From Euwallacea fornicatus (Eukaryota; Arthropoda; Insecta; Coleoptera; Curculionidae), in assembly GCF_040115645.1 (NCBI RefSeq), contig NW_027096069.1:186001-250000 (forward strand): a DNA stretch of 64,000 nucleotides, in the 5' to 3' direction. The notes under the pieces were generated by a model that ran no database searches, had not been told where the DNA came from, and was given only the letters and a program-made list of their open reading frames with translations. A program made the translations under genes and the position numbers. Positions 21,640 to 35,177 of this stretch are shown here, piece by piece (position 1 is the first letter of the stretch; the number at the start of each line of letters is the position of its first letter).

Positions 21640-24600
21640 GTCACACAAGTTGTGTGTTTGAGCACATAAAGTATTATTTTTCTTGAAATTCAACAAGATG
21701 CAATCATGATGAGTTGTGACATCTTCAAAATCCCGTCGAGCTGATTAATTTGACACTTTCTTTAAGGAATTTGGTACTCATTTGCCAAAGTTATCGAGCA
21801 TCAAAATTTGAAAAGTCACACAAGTTGTGTGTTTGAGCACATAAAGTATTATTTTTCTTGAAATTCAACAAGATGCAATCATGATGTGTTGTGTTATCTT
21901 CAAAACCTCGTCGAGCTTATTAATTTGACACTTTCTTTAAGGAATTTGGTACTCATTTGCCGAAGTTATCGAGCTTCAAAATTTGAAAAGTCACACAAGT
22001 TGTGTGTTTGAGCACATAAAGTACTATTTTTCTTGGAAATTCAACAAGATGCAATCATGATGAGTTGTGAGATCTTCAAAATCCCGTCGAGCTGATTAAT
22101 TTGACACTTTCTTTAAGGAATTTGGTACTCATTTGCCAAAGTTATCGAGCATCAAAATTTGAAAAGTCACACAAGTTGTGTGTTTGAGCACATAAAGTAT
22201 TATTTTTCTTGAAATTCAACAAGATGCAATCATGATGTGTTGTGTTATCTTCAAAACCTCGTCGAGCTTATTAATTTGACACTTTCTTTAAGGAATTTGG
22301 TACTCATTTGCCGAAGTTATCGAGCTTCAAAATTTGAAAAGTCACACAAATTGTGTGTTTGAGCACATAAAGTACTATTTTTCTTGGAAATTCAACAAGA
22401 TGCAATCATGATGAGTTGTGAGATCTTCAAAATCTCGTCGAGCTGATTAATTTGACACTTTCTTTAAGGAATTTGGTACTCATTTGCCGAAGTTATCGAG
22501 CATCAAAATTTGAAAAGTCACACAAGTTGTGTGTTTGAGCACATAAAGTATTATTTTTCTAGGAAATTCAACATGATGCAATCATGATGTGTTGTGACAT
22601 CTTCAAAATCTCGTCGAGCCGATTAATTTGACACTTTGTTTAAGAAATTTGTTCCACATTTGCCGAAGTTATCGAGCTTCAAAATTTGAAAAGTCACACA
22701 AGTTGTGTGTTTGAGCACATAAAGTACTATTTTTCTTGGAAATTCAACAAGATGCAATCATGATGAGTTGTGACATCTTCAAAATCCCGTCGAGCTGATT
22801 AATGTGACACTTTCTTTAAGGAATTTGGTACTCATTTGCCGAAGTTATCGAGCATCAAAATTTTGGAAAGTCACACAAGTTGTGTGTTTGAGCACATAAA
22901 GTATTATTTTTCTTGGAAATTCAACAAGATGCAATCATGATGTGTTGTATCATCTTTAAAATCTCGTCGAGCTGATTAATTTGACACTTTGTTTAACAAA
23001 TTTGGTCCTCATTTGCCGAAGTTATCGAGCTTCAAAATTTGAAAAGTCACACAAGTTGTGTGTTTGAGCACATAAAGTACTATTTTTCTTGGAAATTCAA
23101 CATGATGCAATCATGACGTTTCATGTCATTTTAAAGATCTCGTCGAGCTGATTAATTTGACACTTTGTTTAAGAAATTTGTTCCACATTTGCCGAAGTTA
23201 TCGAGCTTCAAAGTTTGAAAAGTCACACAAGTTGTGTGTTTGAGCACATAAAGTATTATTTTTCTTGAAATTCAACAAGATGCAATCATGATGAGTTGTG
23301 ACATCTTCAAAATCCCGTCGAGCTGATTAATTTGACACTTTCTTTAAGGAATTTGGTACTCATTTGCCAAAGTTATCGAGCATCAAAATTTGAAAAGTCA
23401 CACAAGTTGTGTGTTTGAGCACATAAAGTATTATTTTTCTTGAAATTCAACAAGATGCAATCATGATGTGTTGTGTTATCTTCAAAACCTCGTCGAGCTT
23501 ATTAATTTGACACTTTCTTTAAGGAATTTGGTACTCATTTGCCGAAGTTATCGAGCTTCAAAATTTGAAAAGTCACACAAGTTGTGTGTTTGAGCACATA
23601 AAGTACTATTTTTCTTGGAAATTCAACAAGATGCAATCATGATGAGTTGTGAGATCTTCAAAATCCCGTCGAGCTGATTAATTTGACACTTTCTTTAAGG
23701 AATTTGGTACTCATTTGCCAAAGTTATCGAGCATCAAAATTTGAAAAGTCACACAAGTTGTGTGTTTGAGCACATAAAGTATTATTTTTCTTGAAATTCA
23801 ACAAGATGCAATCATGATGTGTTGTGTTATCTTCAAAACCTCGTCGAGCTTATTAATTTGACACTTTCTTTAAGGAATTTGGTACTCATTTGCCGAAGTT
23901 ATCGAGCATCAAAATTTGAAAAGTCACACAAGTTGTGTGTTTGAGCACATAAAGTATTATTTTTCTAGGAAATTCAACATGATGCAATCATGATGTGTTG
24001 TGACATCTTCAAAATCTCGTCGAGCCGATTAATTTGACACTTTGTTTAAGAAATTTGTTCCACATTTGCCGAAGTTATCGAGCTTCAAAATTTGAAAAGT
24101 CACACAAGTTGTGTGTTTGAGCACATAAAGTACTATTTTTCTTGGAAATTCAACAAGATGCAATCATGATGAGTTGTGACATCTTCAAAATCCCGTCGAG
24201 CTGATTAATGTGACACTTTCTTTAAGGAATTTGGTACTCATTTGCCGAAGTTATCGAGCATCAAAATTTTGGAAAGTCACACAAGTTGTGTGTTTGAGCA
24301 CATAAAGTATTATTTTTCTTGGAAATTCAACAAGATGCAATCATGATGTGTTGTATCATCTTTAAAATCTCGTCGAGCTGATTAATTTGACACTTTGTTT
24401 AACAAATTTGGTCCTCATTTGCCGAAGTTATCGAGCTTCAAAATTTGAAAAGTCACACAAGTTGTGTGTTTGAGCACATAAAGTACTATTTTTCTTGGAA
24501 ATTCAACATGATGCAATCATGACGTTTCATGTCATTTTAAAGATCTCGTCGAGCTGATTAATTTGACACTTTGTTTAAGAAATTTGTTCCACATTTGCCG

Positions 24601-27600
24601 AAGTTATCGAGCTTCAAAGTTTGAAAAGTCACACAAGTTGTGTGTTTGAGCACATAAAGTATTATTTTTCTTGAAATTCAACAAGATGCAATCATGATGA
24701 GTTGTGACATCTTCAAAATCCCGTCGAGCTGATTAATTTGACACTTTCTTTAAGGAATTTGGTACTCATTTGCCAAAGTTATCGAGCATCAAAGTTTGAA
24801 AAGTCACACAAGTTGTGTGTTTGAGCACATAAAGTATTATTTTTCTTGAAATTCAACAAGATGCAATCATGATGAGTTGTGACATCTTCAAAATCCCGTC
24901 GAGCTGATTAATTTGACACTTTCTTTAAGGAATTTGGTACTCATTTGCCAAAGTTATCGAGCATCAAAATTTGAAAAGTCACACAAGTTGTGTGTTTGAG
25001 CACATAAAGTATTATTTTTCTTGAAATTCAACAAGATGCAATCATGATGTGTTGTGTTATCTTCAAAACCTCGTCGAGCTTATTAATTTGACACTTTCTT
25101 TAAGGAATTTGGTACTCATTTGCCGAAGTTATCGAGCTTCAAAATTTGAAAAGTCACACAAGTTGTGTGTTTGAGCACATAAAGTACTATTTTTCTTGGA
25201 AATTCAACAAGATGCAATCATGATGAGTTGTGAGATCTTCAAAATCCCGTCGAGCTGATTAATTTGACACTTTCTTTAAGGAATTTGGTACTCATTTGCC
25301 AAAGTTATCGAGCATCAAAATTTGAAAAGTCACACAAGTTGTGTGTTTGAGCACATAAAGTATTATTTTTCTTGAAATTCAACAAGATGCAATCATGATG
25401 TGTTGTGTTATCTTCAAAACCTCGTCGAGCTTATTAATTTGACACTTTCTTTAAGGAATTTGGTACTCATTTGCCGAAGTTATCGAGCTTCAAAATTTGA
25501 AAAGTCACACAAATTGTGTGTTTGAGCACATAAAGTACTATTTTTCTTGGAAATTCAACAAGATGCAATCATGATGAGTTGTGAGATCTTCAAAATCTCG
25601 TCGAGCTGATTAATTTGACACTTTCTTTAAGGAATTTGGTACTCATTTGCCGAAGTTATCGAGCATCAAAATTTGAAAAGTCACACAAGTTGTGTGTTTG
25701 AGCACATAAAGTATTATTTTTCTAGGAAATTCAACATGATGCAATCATGATGTGTTGTGACATCTTCAAAATCTCGTCGAGCCGATTAATTTGACACTTT
25801 GTTTAAGAAATTTGTTCCACATTTGCCGAAGTTATCGAGCTTCAAAATTTGAAAAGTCACACAAGTTGTGTGTTTGAGCACATAAAGTACTATTTTTCTT
25901 GGAAATTCAACAAGATGCAATCATGATGAGTTGTGACATCTTCAAAATCCCGTCGAGCTGATTAATGTGACACTTTCTTTAAGGAATTTGGTACTCATTT
26001 GCCGAAGTTATCGAGCTTCAAAGTTTGAAAAGTCACACAAGTTGTGTGTTTGAGCACATAAAGTATAATTTTTCTTGAAATTCAACAAGATGCAATCATG
26101 ATGAGTTGTGACATCTTCAAAATCCCGTCGAGCTGATTAATTTGACACTTTCTTTAAGGAATTTGGTACTCATTTGCCAAAGTTATCGAGCATCAAAATT
26201 TGAAAAGTCACACAAGTTGTGTGTTTGAGCACATAAAGTATTATTTTTCTTGAAATTCAACAAGATGCAATCATGATGTGTTGTGTTATCTTCAAAACCT
26301 CGTCGAGCTTATTAATTTGACACTTTCTTTAAGGAATTTGGTACTCATTTGCCGAAGTTATCGAGCTTCAAAATTTGAAAAGTCACACAAGTTGTGTGTT
26401 TGAGCACATAAAGTACTATTTTTCTTGGAAATTCAACAAGATGCAATCATGATGAGTTGTGACATCTTCAAAATCCCGTCGAGCTGATTAATTTGACACT
26501 TTCTTTAAGGAATTTGGTACTCATTTGCCGAAGTTATCGAGCATCAAAATTTGAAAAGTCTCAAAAGTTGTGTGTTTGAGCACATAAAGTATTATTTTTC
26601 TAGGAAATTCAACATGATGCAATCATGATGTGTTGTGTTATCTTCAAAACCTCGTCGAGCTTATTAATTTGACACTTTCTTTAAGGAATTTGGTACTCAT
26701 TTGCCGAAGTTATCGAGCTTCAAAATTTGAAAAGTCACACAAGTTGTGTGTTTGAGCACATAAAGTACTATTTTTCTTGGAAATTCAACAAGATGCAATC
26801 ATGATGAGTTGTGAGATCTTCAAAATCTCGTCGAGCTGATTAATTTGACACTTTCTCTAAGGAATTTGGTACTCATTTGCCGAAGTTATCGAGCATCAAA
26901 ATTTGAAAAGTCACACAAGTTGTGTGTTTGAGCACATAAAGTATTATTTTTCTAGGAAATTCAACATGATGCAATCATGATGTGTTGTGACATCTTCAAA
27001 ATCTCGTCGAGCCGATTAATTTGACACTATGTTTAAGAAATTTGTTCCACATTTGCCGAAGTTATCGAGCTTCAAAATTTGAAAAGTCACACAAGTTGTG
27101 TGTTTGAGCACATAAAGTACTATTTTTCTTGGAAATTCAACAAGATGCAATCATGATGAGTTGTGACATCTTCAAAATCCCGTCGAGCTGATTAATGTGA
27201 CACTTTCTTTAAGGAATTTGGTACTCATTTGCCGAAGTTATCGAGCATCAAAATTTTGGAAAGTCACACAAGTTGTGTGTTTGAGCACATAAAGTATTAT
27301 TTTTCTTGGAAATTCAACAAGATGCAATCATGATGTGTTGTATCATCTTTAAAATCTCGTCGAGCTGATTAATTTGACACTTTGTTTAACAAATTTGGTC
27401 CTCATTTGCCGAAGTTATCGAGCTTCAAAATTTGAAAAGTCACACAAGTTGTGTGCTTGAGCACATAAAGTACTATTTTTCTTGGAAATTCAACATGATG
27501 CAATCATGACGTTTCATGTCATTTTAAAGATCTCGTCGAGCCGATTAATTTGACACTTTGTTTAACAAATTTGGTCCTCATTTGCCGAAGTTATCGAGGT

Positions 27601-27614
27601 TCAAAATTTGAAAA
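21640..27614 (+). repeat. Tandem 8/9-mer HOR, four units
   Basis: Units are 21640-23221 (9 monomers, 1582 bp: D V gD V gD M D K C), 23222-24627 (8, 1406 bp: one gD missing), 24628-26031 (8, 1404 bp: D duplicated, K and C missing) and 26032-27614 (9, 1583 bp: D V D MV gD M D K C). Each starts after a TTCAAAGTTTGAA joint, with the 175-bp D. Units vary by gain or loss of whole monomers, not by single-base drift. The fourth unit type is the one carried on into the right half. Confidence 0.8.
26032..27614 (+). repeat. 9-mer module D V D MV gD M D K C
   Basis: This module starts with a 175-bp D marked TATAATTTTTC and ends K-C. It recurs at 30781 (offset 4749 bp), 33947 (offset 3166 bp) and 37640 (offset 3693 bp; gD replaced by a D'-like monomer). 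In those copies it runs on into V. The spacing differs each time, so the module is a conserved cassette placed among varying neighbours. The C at 27440 has a private GTGTGCTTGAGC. Confidence 0.78.
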
Positions 27615-28493
27615 GTCACACAAGTTGTGTGTTTGAGCACATAAAGTATTATTTTTCTTGAAATTCAACAAGATGCAATCATGATGTGTTGTGTTATCTT
27701 CAAAACCTCGTCGAGCTTATTAATTTGACACTTTCTTTAAGGAATTTGGTACTCATTTGCCGAAGTTATCGAGCTTCAAAATTTGAAAAGTCACACAAGT
27801 TGTGTGTTTGAGCACATAAAGTACTATTTTTCTTGGAAATTCAACAAGATGCAATCATGATGAGTTGTGACATCTTCAAAATCCCGTCGAGCTGATTAAT
27901 TTGACACTTTCTTTAAGGAATTTGGTACTCATTTGCCGAAGTTATCGAGCTTCAAAGTTTGAAAAGTCACACAAGTTGTGTGTTTGAGCACATAAAGTAC
28001 TATTTTTCTTGGAAATTCAACAATATGTAATCATGATATGTTGTGAGATCTTCAAAATCTCGTCGAGCCGATTAATTTGACACTTTGTTTAACAAATTTG
28101 TTCCACATTTGCCGAAGTTATCGAGCTTCCAAATTTGAAAAGTCACAAAAGTTGTGTGTTTGAGCACATAAAGTACTATTTTTCTTGGAAATTCAACATG
28201 ATGCAATCATGACGTTTCATGTCATTTTAAAGATCTCGTCGAGCCGATTAATTTGACACTTTGTTTAACAAATTTGGTCCTCATTTGCCGAAGTTATCGA
28301 GCTTCAAAATTTGAAAAGTCACACAAGTTGTGTATTTGAGCACATAAAGTACTAATTTTCTTGGAAATTCAACAAGATGCAATCATGATGTGTTTTGACA
28401 TCTTCAAAATCCCGTCGAGCTGATTAATTTGACACTTTCTTTAAGGAATTTGGTACTCATTTGCCGAAGTTATCGAGCTTCAAAATTTGAAAA

Positions 28494-29373
28494 GTCACAC
28501 AAGTTGTGTGTTTGAGCACATAAAGTACTAATTTTCTTGGAAATTCAACATGATGCAATCATGACGTTTCATGTCATTTTAAAGATCTCGTCGAGCCGAT
28601 TAATTTGACACTTTGTTTAACAAATTTGGTCCTCATTTGCCGAAGTTATCGAGGTTCCAAATTTGAAAAGTCACAAAATATGTGTGTTTGAGCACATAAA
28701 GTACTAATTTTCTTGGAAATTCAACAAGATGCAATCATGATGAGTTGTGCTATCTTCAAAATCCCGTCGAGCTGATTAATTTGACACTTTGTTTAACAAA
28801 TTTGGTCCTCATTTGCCGAAGTTATCGAGCTTCAAAGTTTGAAAAGTCACACAAGTTGTGTGTTTGAGCACATAAAGTACTATTTTTCTTGGAAATTCAA
28901 CAATATGTAATCATGATGTGTTGTGAGATCTTCAAAATCTCGTCGAGCTGATTAATTTGACACTTTGTTTAACAAATTTGGTCTTCATTTGCCGAAGTTA
29001 TCGAGCTTCAAAATTTGAAAAGTCACAAAAGTTGTGTGTTTGAGCACATAAAGTACTATTTTTCTTGGAAATTCAACATGATGCAATCATGACGTTTCAT
29101 GTCATTTTAAAGATCTCGTCGAGCCGATTAATTTGACACTTTGTTTAACAAATTTGGTCCTCATTTGCCGAAGTTATCGAGGTTCCAAATTTGAAAAGTC
29201 ACAAAATATGTGTGTTTGAGCACATAAAGTACTAATTTTCTTGGAAATTCAACAAGATGCAATCATGATGAGTTGTGCTATCTTCAAAATCCCGTCGAGC
29301 TGATTAATTTGACACTTTCTTTAAGGAATTTGGTACTCATTTGCCGAAGTTATCGAGCATCAAAATTTGAAAA
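28494..29373 (+). repeat. Q cluster with hybrid monomers and a 528-bp repeat
   Basis: The order is C, Q, T', C, Q. The two Q monomers (28670 and 29198, head AAAATATG, middle GTGCTATC) lie 528 bp apart. The first Q ends with an I-like tail (GGTCCTC, TTCAAAG) while the second ends GGTACTC-GCATC. The C at 28494 has the I-type head TACTAATTTTC. Compared with P-I-T'-C-Q in the 25-mer, I has been replaced by two hybrids (I head with C tail, Q head with I tail), a net gain of one monomer. Confidence 0.7.
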
Positions 29374-31131
29374 GTCACACAAGTTGTGTGTTTGAGCACA
29401 TAAAGTAATATTTTTCTTGGAAATTCAACAAGATGCAATCATGATGAGTTGTGACATCTTCAAAATCCCGTCGAGCTGATTAATTTGACACTTTCTTTAA
29501 GGAATTTGGTACTCATTTGCCGAAGTTATCGAGCATCAAAATTTGAAAAGTCACACAAGTTGTGTGTTTGAGCACATAAAGTACTATTTTTCTTGGAAAT
29601 TCAACATGATGCAATCATGACGTTTCATGTCATTTTAAAGATCTCGTCGAGCCGATTAATTTGACACTTTGTTTAACAAATTTGGTCCTCATTTGCCGAA
29701 GTTATCGAGCTTCAAAATTTGAAAAGTCACACAAGTTGTGTATTTGAGCACATAAAGTACTAATTTTCTTGGAAATTCAACAAGATGCAATCATGATGTG
29801 TTGTGACATCTTCAAAATCTCGTCGAGCCGATTAATTTGACACTTTGTTTAACAAATTTGGTCCTCATTTGCCGAAGTTATCGAGCTTCAAAATTTGAAA
29901 AGTCACACAAGTTGTGTGTTTGAGCACATAAAGTACTATTTTTCTTGGAAATTCAACATGATGCAATCATGACGTTTCATGTCATTTTAAAGATCTCGTC
30001 GAGCCGATTAATTTGACACTTTGTTTAACAAATTTGGTCCTCATTTGCCGAAGTTATCGAGGTTCAAAATTTGAAAAGTCACACAAGTTGTGTGTTTGAG
30101 CACATAAAGTATTATTTTTCTTGAAATTCAACAAGATGCAATCATGATGTGTTGTGTTATCTTCAAAACCTCGTCGAGCTTATTAATTTGACACTTTCTT
30201 TAAGGAATTTGGTACTCATTTGCCGAAGTTATCGAGCTTCAAAATTTGAAAAGTCACACAAGTTGTGTGTTTGAGCACATAAAGTACTATTTTTCTTGGA
30301 AATTCAACAAGATGCAATCATGATGAGTTGTGACATCTTCAAAATCCCGTCGAGCCGATTAATTTGACACTTTCTTTAAGGAATTTGGTACTCATTTGCC
30401 AAAGTTATCGAGCATCAAAATTTGAAAAGTCACACAAGTTGTGTGTTTGAGCATATAAAGTACTATTTTTCTTGGAAATTCAACAAGATGCAATCATGAT
30501 GAGTTTTGTCATCTTCAAAATCTCGTCGAGCTGATTAATTTGACACTTTGTTTAAGAAATTTGTTCCACATTTGCCGAAGTTATCGAGCTTCAAAGTTTG
30601 AAAAGTCACACAAGTTGTGTGTTGGAGCACATAAAGTACTATTTTTCTTGGAAATTCAACAAGATGCAATCATGATGAGTTGTGACATCTTCAAAATCTC
30701 GTCGAGCTGATTAATTTGACACTTTGTTTAAGAAATTTGTTCCACATTTGCCGAAGTTATCGAGCTTCAAAGTTTGAAAAGTCACACAAGTTGTGTGTTT
30801 GAGCACATAAAGTATAATTTTTCTTGAAATTCAACAAGATGCAATCATGATGAGTTGTGACATCTTCAAAATCCCGTCGAGCTGATTAATTTGACACTTT
30901 CTTTAAGGAATTTGGTACTCATTTGCCAAAGTTATCGAGCATCAAAATTTGAAAAGTCACACAAGTTGTGTGTTTGAGCACATAAAGTATTATTTTTCTT
31001 GAAATTCAACAAGATGCAATCATGATGTGTTGTGTTATCTTCAAAACCTCGTCGAGCTTATTAATTTGACACTTTCTTTAAGGAATTTGGTACTCATTTG
31101 CCGAAGTTATCGAGCTTCAAAATTTGAAAAG
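28846..31131 (+). repeat. 13-monomer block B1, duplicated at 46254-48539
   Basis: The order is T', C, Q, D (TAATATTTTTC), C, P', C, V, D (GAGCCG, CCAAAG), O, D', D (175 bp), V. The same order occurs at 46254-48539, offset 17,408 bp. Rare shared markers are GTGCTATC, TAATATTTTTC and the GTTCCAAATTTG joint. Small differences exist: GAGCATATAAAG in the O at 30429 only, and TATAATTT against TATTATTT in the later D. After the final V the copies part (D here, M there). This block makes up about half of the 25-mer. Confidence 0.82.
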
Positions 31132-32538
31132 TCACACAAGTTGTGTGTTTGAGCACATAAAGTACTATTTTTCTTGGAAATTCAACAAGATGCAATCATG
31201 ATGAGTTGTGACATCTTCAAAATCCCGTCGAGCTGATTAATTTGACACTTTCTTTAAGGAATTTGGTACTCATTTGCCGAAGTTATCGAGCATCAAAATT
31301 TGAAAAGTCTCAAAAGTTGTGTGTTTGAGCACATAAAGTATTATTTTTCTAGGAAATTCAACATGATGCAATCATGATGTGTTGTGTTATCTTCAAAACC
31401 TCGTCGAGCTTATTAATTTGACACTTTCTTTAAGGAATTTGGTACTCATTTGCCGAAGTTATCGAGCTTCAAAATTTGAAAAGTCACACAAGTTGTGTGT
31501 TTGAGCACATAAAGTACTATTTTTCTTGGAAATTCAACAAGATGCAATCATGATGAGTTGTGAGATCTTCAAAATCTCGTCGAGCTGATTAATTTGACAC
31601 TTTCTTTAAGGAATTTGGTACTCATTTGCCGAAGTTATCGAGCATCAAAATTTGAAAAGTCACACAAGTTGTGTGTTTGAGCACATAAAGTATTATTTTT
31701 CTAGGAAATTCAACATGATGCAATCATGATGTGTTGTGACATCTTCAAAATCTCGTCGAGCCGATTAATTTGACACTTTGTTTAAGAAATTTGTTCCACA
31801 TTTGCCGAAGTTATCGAGCTTCAAAATTTGAAAAGTCACACAAGTTGTGTGTTTGAGCACATAAAGTACTATTTTTCTTGGAAATTCAACAAGATGCAAT
31901 CATGATGAGTTGTGACATCTTCAAAATCCCGTCGAGCTGATTAATGTGACACTTTCTTTAAGGAATTTGGTACTCATTTGCCGAAGTTATCGAGCATCAA
32001 AATTTTGGAAAGTCACACAAGTTGTGTGTTTGAGCACATAAAGTATTATTTTTCATGGAAATTCAACAAGATGCAATCATGATGTGTTGTATCATCTTTA
32101 AAATCTCGTCGAGCTGATTAATTTGACACTTTGTTTAACAAATTTGGTCCTCATTTGCCGAAGTTATCGAGCTTCAAAATTTGAAAAGTCACACAAGTTG
32201 TGTGTTTGAGCACATAAAGTACTATTTTTCTTGGAAATTCAACATGATGCAATCATGACGTTTCATGTCATTTTAAAGATCTCGTCGAGCCGATTAATTT
32301 GACACTTTGTTTAACAAATTTGGTCCTCATTTGCCGAAGTTATCGAGGTTCAAAATTTGAAAAGTCACACAAGTTGTGTGTTTGAGCACATAAAGTATTA
32401 TTTTTCTTGAAATTCAACAAGATGCAATCATGATGTGTTGTGTTATCTTCAAAACCTCGTCGAGCTTATTAATTTGACACTTTCTTTAAGGAATTTGGTA
32501 CTCATTTTCCGAAGTTATCGAGCTTCAAAATTTGAAAA

Positions 32539-33594
32539 GTCACACAAGTTGTGTGTTTGAGCACATAAAGTACTATTTTTCTTGGAAATTCAACAAGATG
32601 CAATCATGATGAGTTGTGACATCTTCAAAATCCCGTCGAGCTGATTAATTTGACACTTTCTTTAAGGAATTTGGTACTCATTTGCCGAAGTTATCGAGCT
32701 TCAAAGTTTGAAAAGTCACACAAGTTGTGTGTTTGAGCACATAAAGTACTATTTTTCTTGGAAATTCAACAATATGTAATCATGATATGTTGTGAGATCT
32801 TCAAAATCTCGTCGAGCCGATTAATTTGACACTTTGTTTAACAAATTTGTTCCACATTTGCCGAAGTTATCGAGCTTCAAAATTTGAAAAGTCACAAAAG
32901 TTGTGTGTTTGAGCACATAAAGTACTATTTTTCTTGGAAATTCAACATGATGCAATCATGACGTTTCTTGTCATTTTAAAGATCTCGTCGAGCTTATTAA
33001 TTTGACACTTTCTTTAAGGAATTTGGTACTCATTTTCCGAAGTTATCGAGCTTCAAAATTTGAAAAGTCACACAAGTTGTGTGTTTGAGCACATAAAGTA
33101 CTATTTTTCTTGGAAATTCAACAAGATGCAATCATGATGAGTTGTGACATCTTCAAAATCCCGTCGAGCTGATTAATTTGACACTTTCTTTAAGGAATTT
33201 GGTACTCATTTGCCGAAGTTATCGAGCTTCAAAGTTTGAAAAGTCACACAAGTTGTGTGTTTGAGCACATAAAGTACTATTTTTCTTGGAAATTCAACAA
33301 TATGTAATCATGATATGTTGTGAGATCTTCAAAATCTCGTCGAGCCGATTAATTTGACACTTTGTTTAACAAATTTGTTCCACATTTGCCGAAGTTATCG
33401 AGCTTCAAAATTTGAAAAGTCACAAAAGTTGTGTGTTTGAGCACATAAAGTACTATTTTTCTTGGAAATTCAACATGATGCAATCATGACGTTTCTTGTC
33501 ATTTTAAAGATCTCGTCGAGCCGATTAATTTGACACTTTGTTTAACAAATTTGGTCCTCATTTGCCGAAGTTATCGAGCTTCAAAATTTGAAAA
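32539..33594 (+). repeat. Tandem trimer D-T-C, 2 copies of 528 bp
   Basis: Monomers at 32539, 32715 and 32891 (D, T, C) are repeated at 33067, 33243 and 33419. The copies match except in the tail of the first C. That tail (32984-33066) is GAGCTT, GGTACTC and CATTTTCCG, which belongs to the V monomer at 32365-32538 and not to C. The second C keeps the normal GAGCCG and GGTCCTC. The duplication thus carries its own joint. Confidence 0.88.
32891..33066 (+). repeat. Hybrid monomer C/V at a duplication joint
   Basis: The head and middle are C (GTCACAAAAG, CATGATGC, CGTTTCTTGTC, AAAGATCTCG). After CTCGTCGAG the sequence is V (CTTATTAATTTG, GGTACTC, CATTTTCCG). The motif CTCGTCGAG lies at 32456 in V, 32984 in the hybrid and 33512 in the intact C, exactly 528 bp apart each time. 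This is what an unequal exchange between V and C three monomers apart would leave, with the breakpoint in or next to that motif. Confidence 0.85.
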
Positions 33595-33946
33595 GTCACA
33601 CAAGTTGTGTATTTGAGCACATAAAGTACTAATTTTCTTGGAAATTCAACAAGATGCAATCATGATGTGTTTTGACATCTTCAAAATCCCGTCGAGCTGA
33701 TTAATTTGACACTTTCTTTAAGGAATTTGGTACTCATTTGCCGAAGTTATCGAGCTTCAAAATTTGAAAAGTCACACAAGTTGTGTGTTTGAGCACATAA
33801 AGTACTAATTTTCTTGGAAATTCAACAAGATGCAATCATGATGTGTTGTGTCATCTTTATAATCTCGTCGAGCTGATTAATTTGACACTTTGTTTAACAA
33901 ATTTGGTCCTCATTTGCCGAAGTTATCGAGCTTCAAAGTTTGAAAA

Positions 33947-35177
33947 GTCACACAAGTTGTGTGTTTGAGCACATAAAGTATAATTTTTCTTGAAATTCAA
34001 CAAGATGCAATCATGATGAGTTGTGACATCTTCAAAATCCCGTCGAGCTGATTAATTTGACACTTTCTTTAAGGAATTTGGTACTCATTTGCCAAAGTTA
34101 TCGAGCATCAAAATTTGAAAAGTCACACAAGTTGTGTGTTTGAGCACATAAAGTATTATTTTTCTTGAAATTCAACAAGATGCAATCATGATGTGTTGTG
34201 TTATCTTCAAAACCTCGTCGAGCTTATTAATTTGACACTTTCTTTAAGGAATTTGGTACTCATTTGCCGAAGTTATCGAGCTTCAAAATTTGAAAAGTCA
34301 CACAAGTTGTGTGTTTGAGCACATAAAGTACTATTTTTCTTGGAAATTCAACAAGATGCAATCATGATGAGTTGTGACATCTTCAAAATCCCGTCGAGCT
34401 GATTAATTTGACACTTTCTTTAAGGAATTTGGTACTCATTTGCCGAAGTTATCGAGCATCAAAATTTGAAAAGTCTCAAAAGTTGTGTGTTTGAGCACAT
34501 AAAGTATTATTTTTCTAGGAAATTCAACATGATGCAATCATGATGTGTTGTGTTATCTTCAAAACCTCGTCGAGCTTATTAATTTGACACTTTCTTTAAG
34601 GAATTTGGTACTCATTTGCCGAAGTTATCGAGCTTCAAAATTTGAAAAGTCACACAAGTTGTGTGTTTGAGCACATAAAGTACTATTTTTCTTGGAAATT
34701 CAACAAGATGCAATCATGATGAGTTGTGAGATCTTCAAAATCTCGTCGAGCTGATTAATTTGACACTTTCTTTAAGGAATTTGGTACTCATTTGCCGAAG
34801 TTATCGAGCATCAAAATTTGAAAAGTCACACAAGTTGTGTGTTTGAGCACATAAAGTATTATTTTTCTAGGAAATTCAACATGATGCAATCATGATGTGT
34901 TGTGACATCTTCAAAATCTCGTCGAGCCGATTAATTTGACACTTTGTTTAAGAAATTTGTTCCACATTTGCCGAAGTTATCGAGCTTCAAAATTTGAAAA
35001 GTCACACAAGTTGTGTGTTTGAGCACATAAAGTACTATTTTTCTTGGAAATTCAACAAGATGCAATCATGATGAGTTGTGACATCTTCAAAATCCCGTCG
35101 AGCTGATTAATGTGACACTTTCTTTAAGGAATTTGGTACTCATTTGCCGAAGTTATCGAGCATCAAAATTTTGGAAA
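33947..35177 (+). repeat. Module D V D MV gD M D before the 20-mer
   Basis: Seven monomers repeat 30781-32011 at an offset of 3166 bp (18 monomers) and lead into K at 35178. The K at 32012 and the K at 35178 both have TTTTTCATGGAAATTC, a variant seen nowhere else, which ties these two copies together as a separate duplication from the following 20-mer. Confidence 0.75.
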
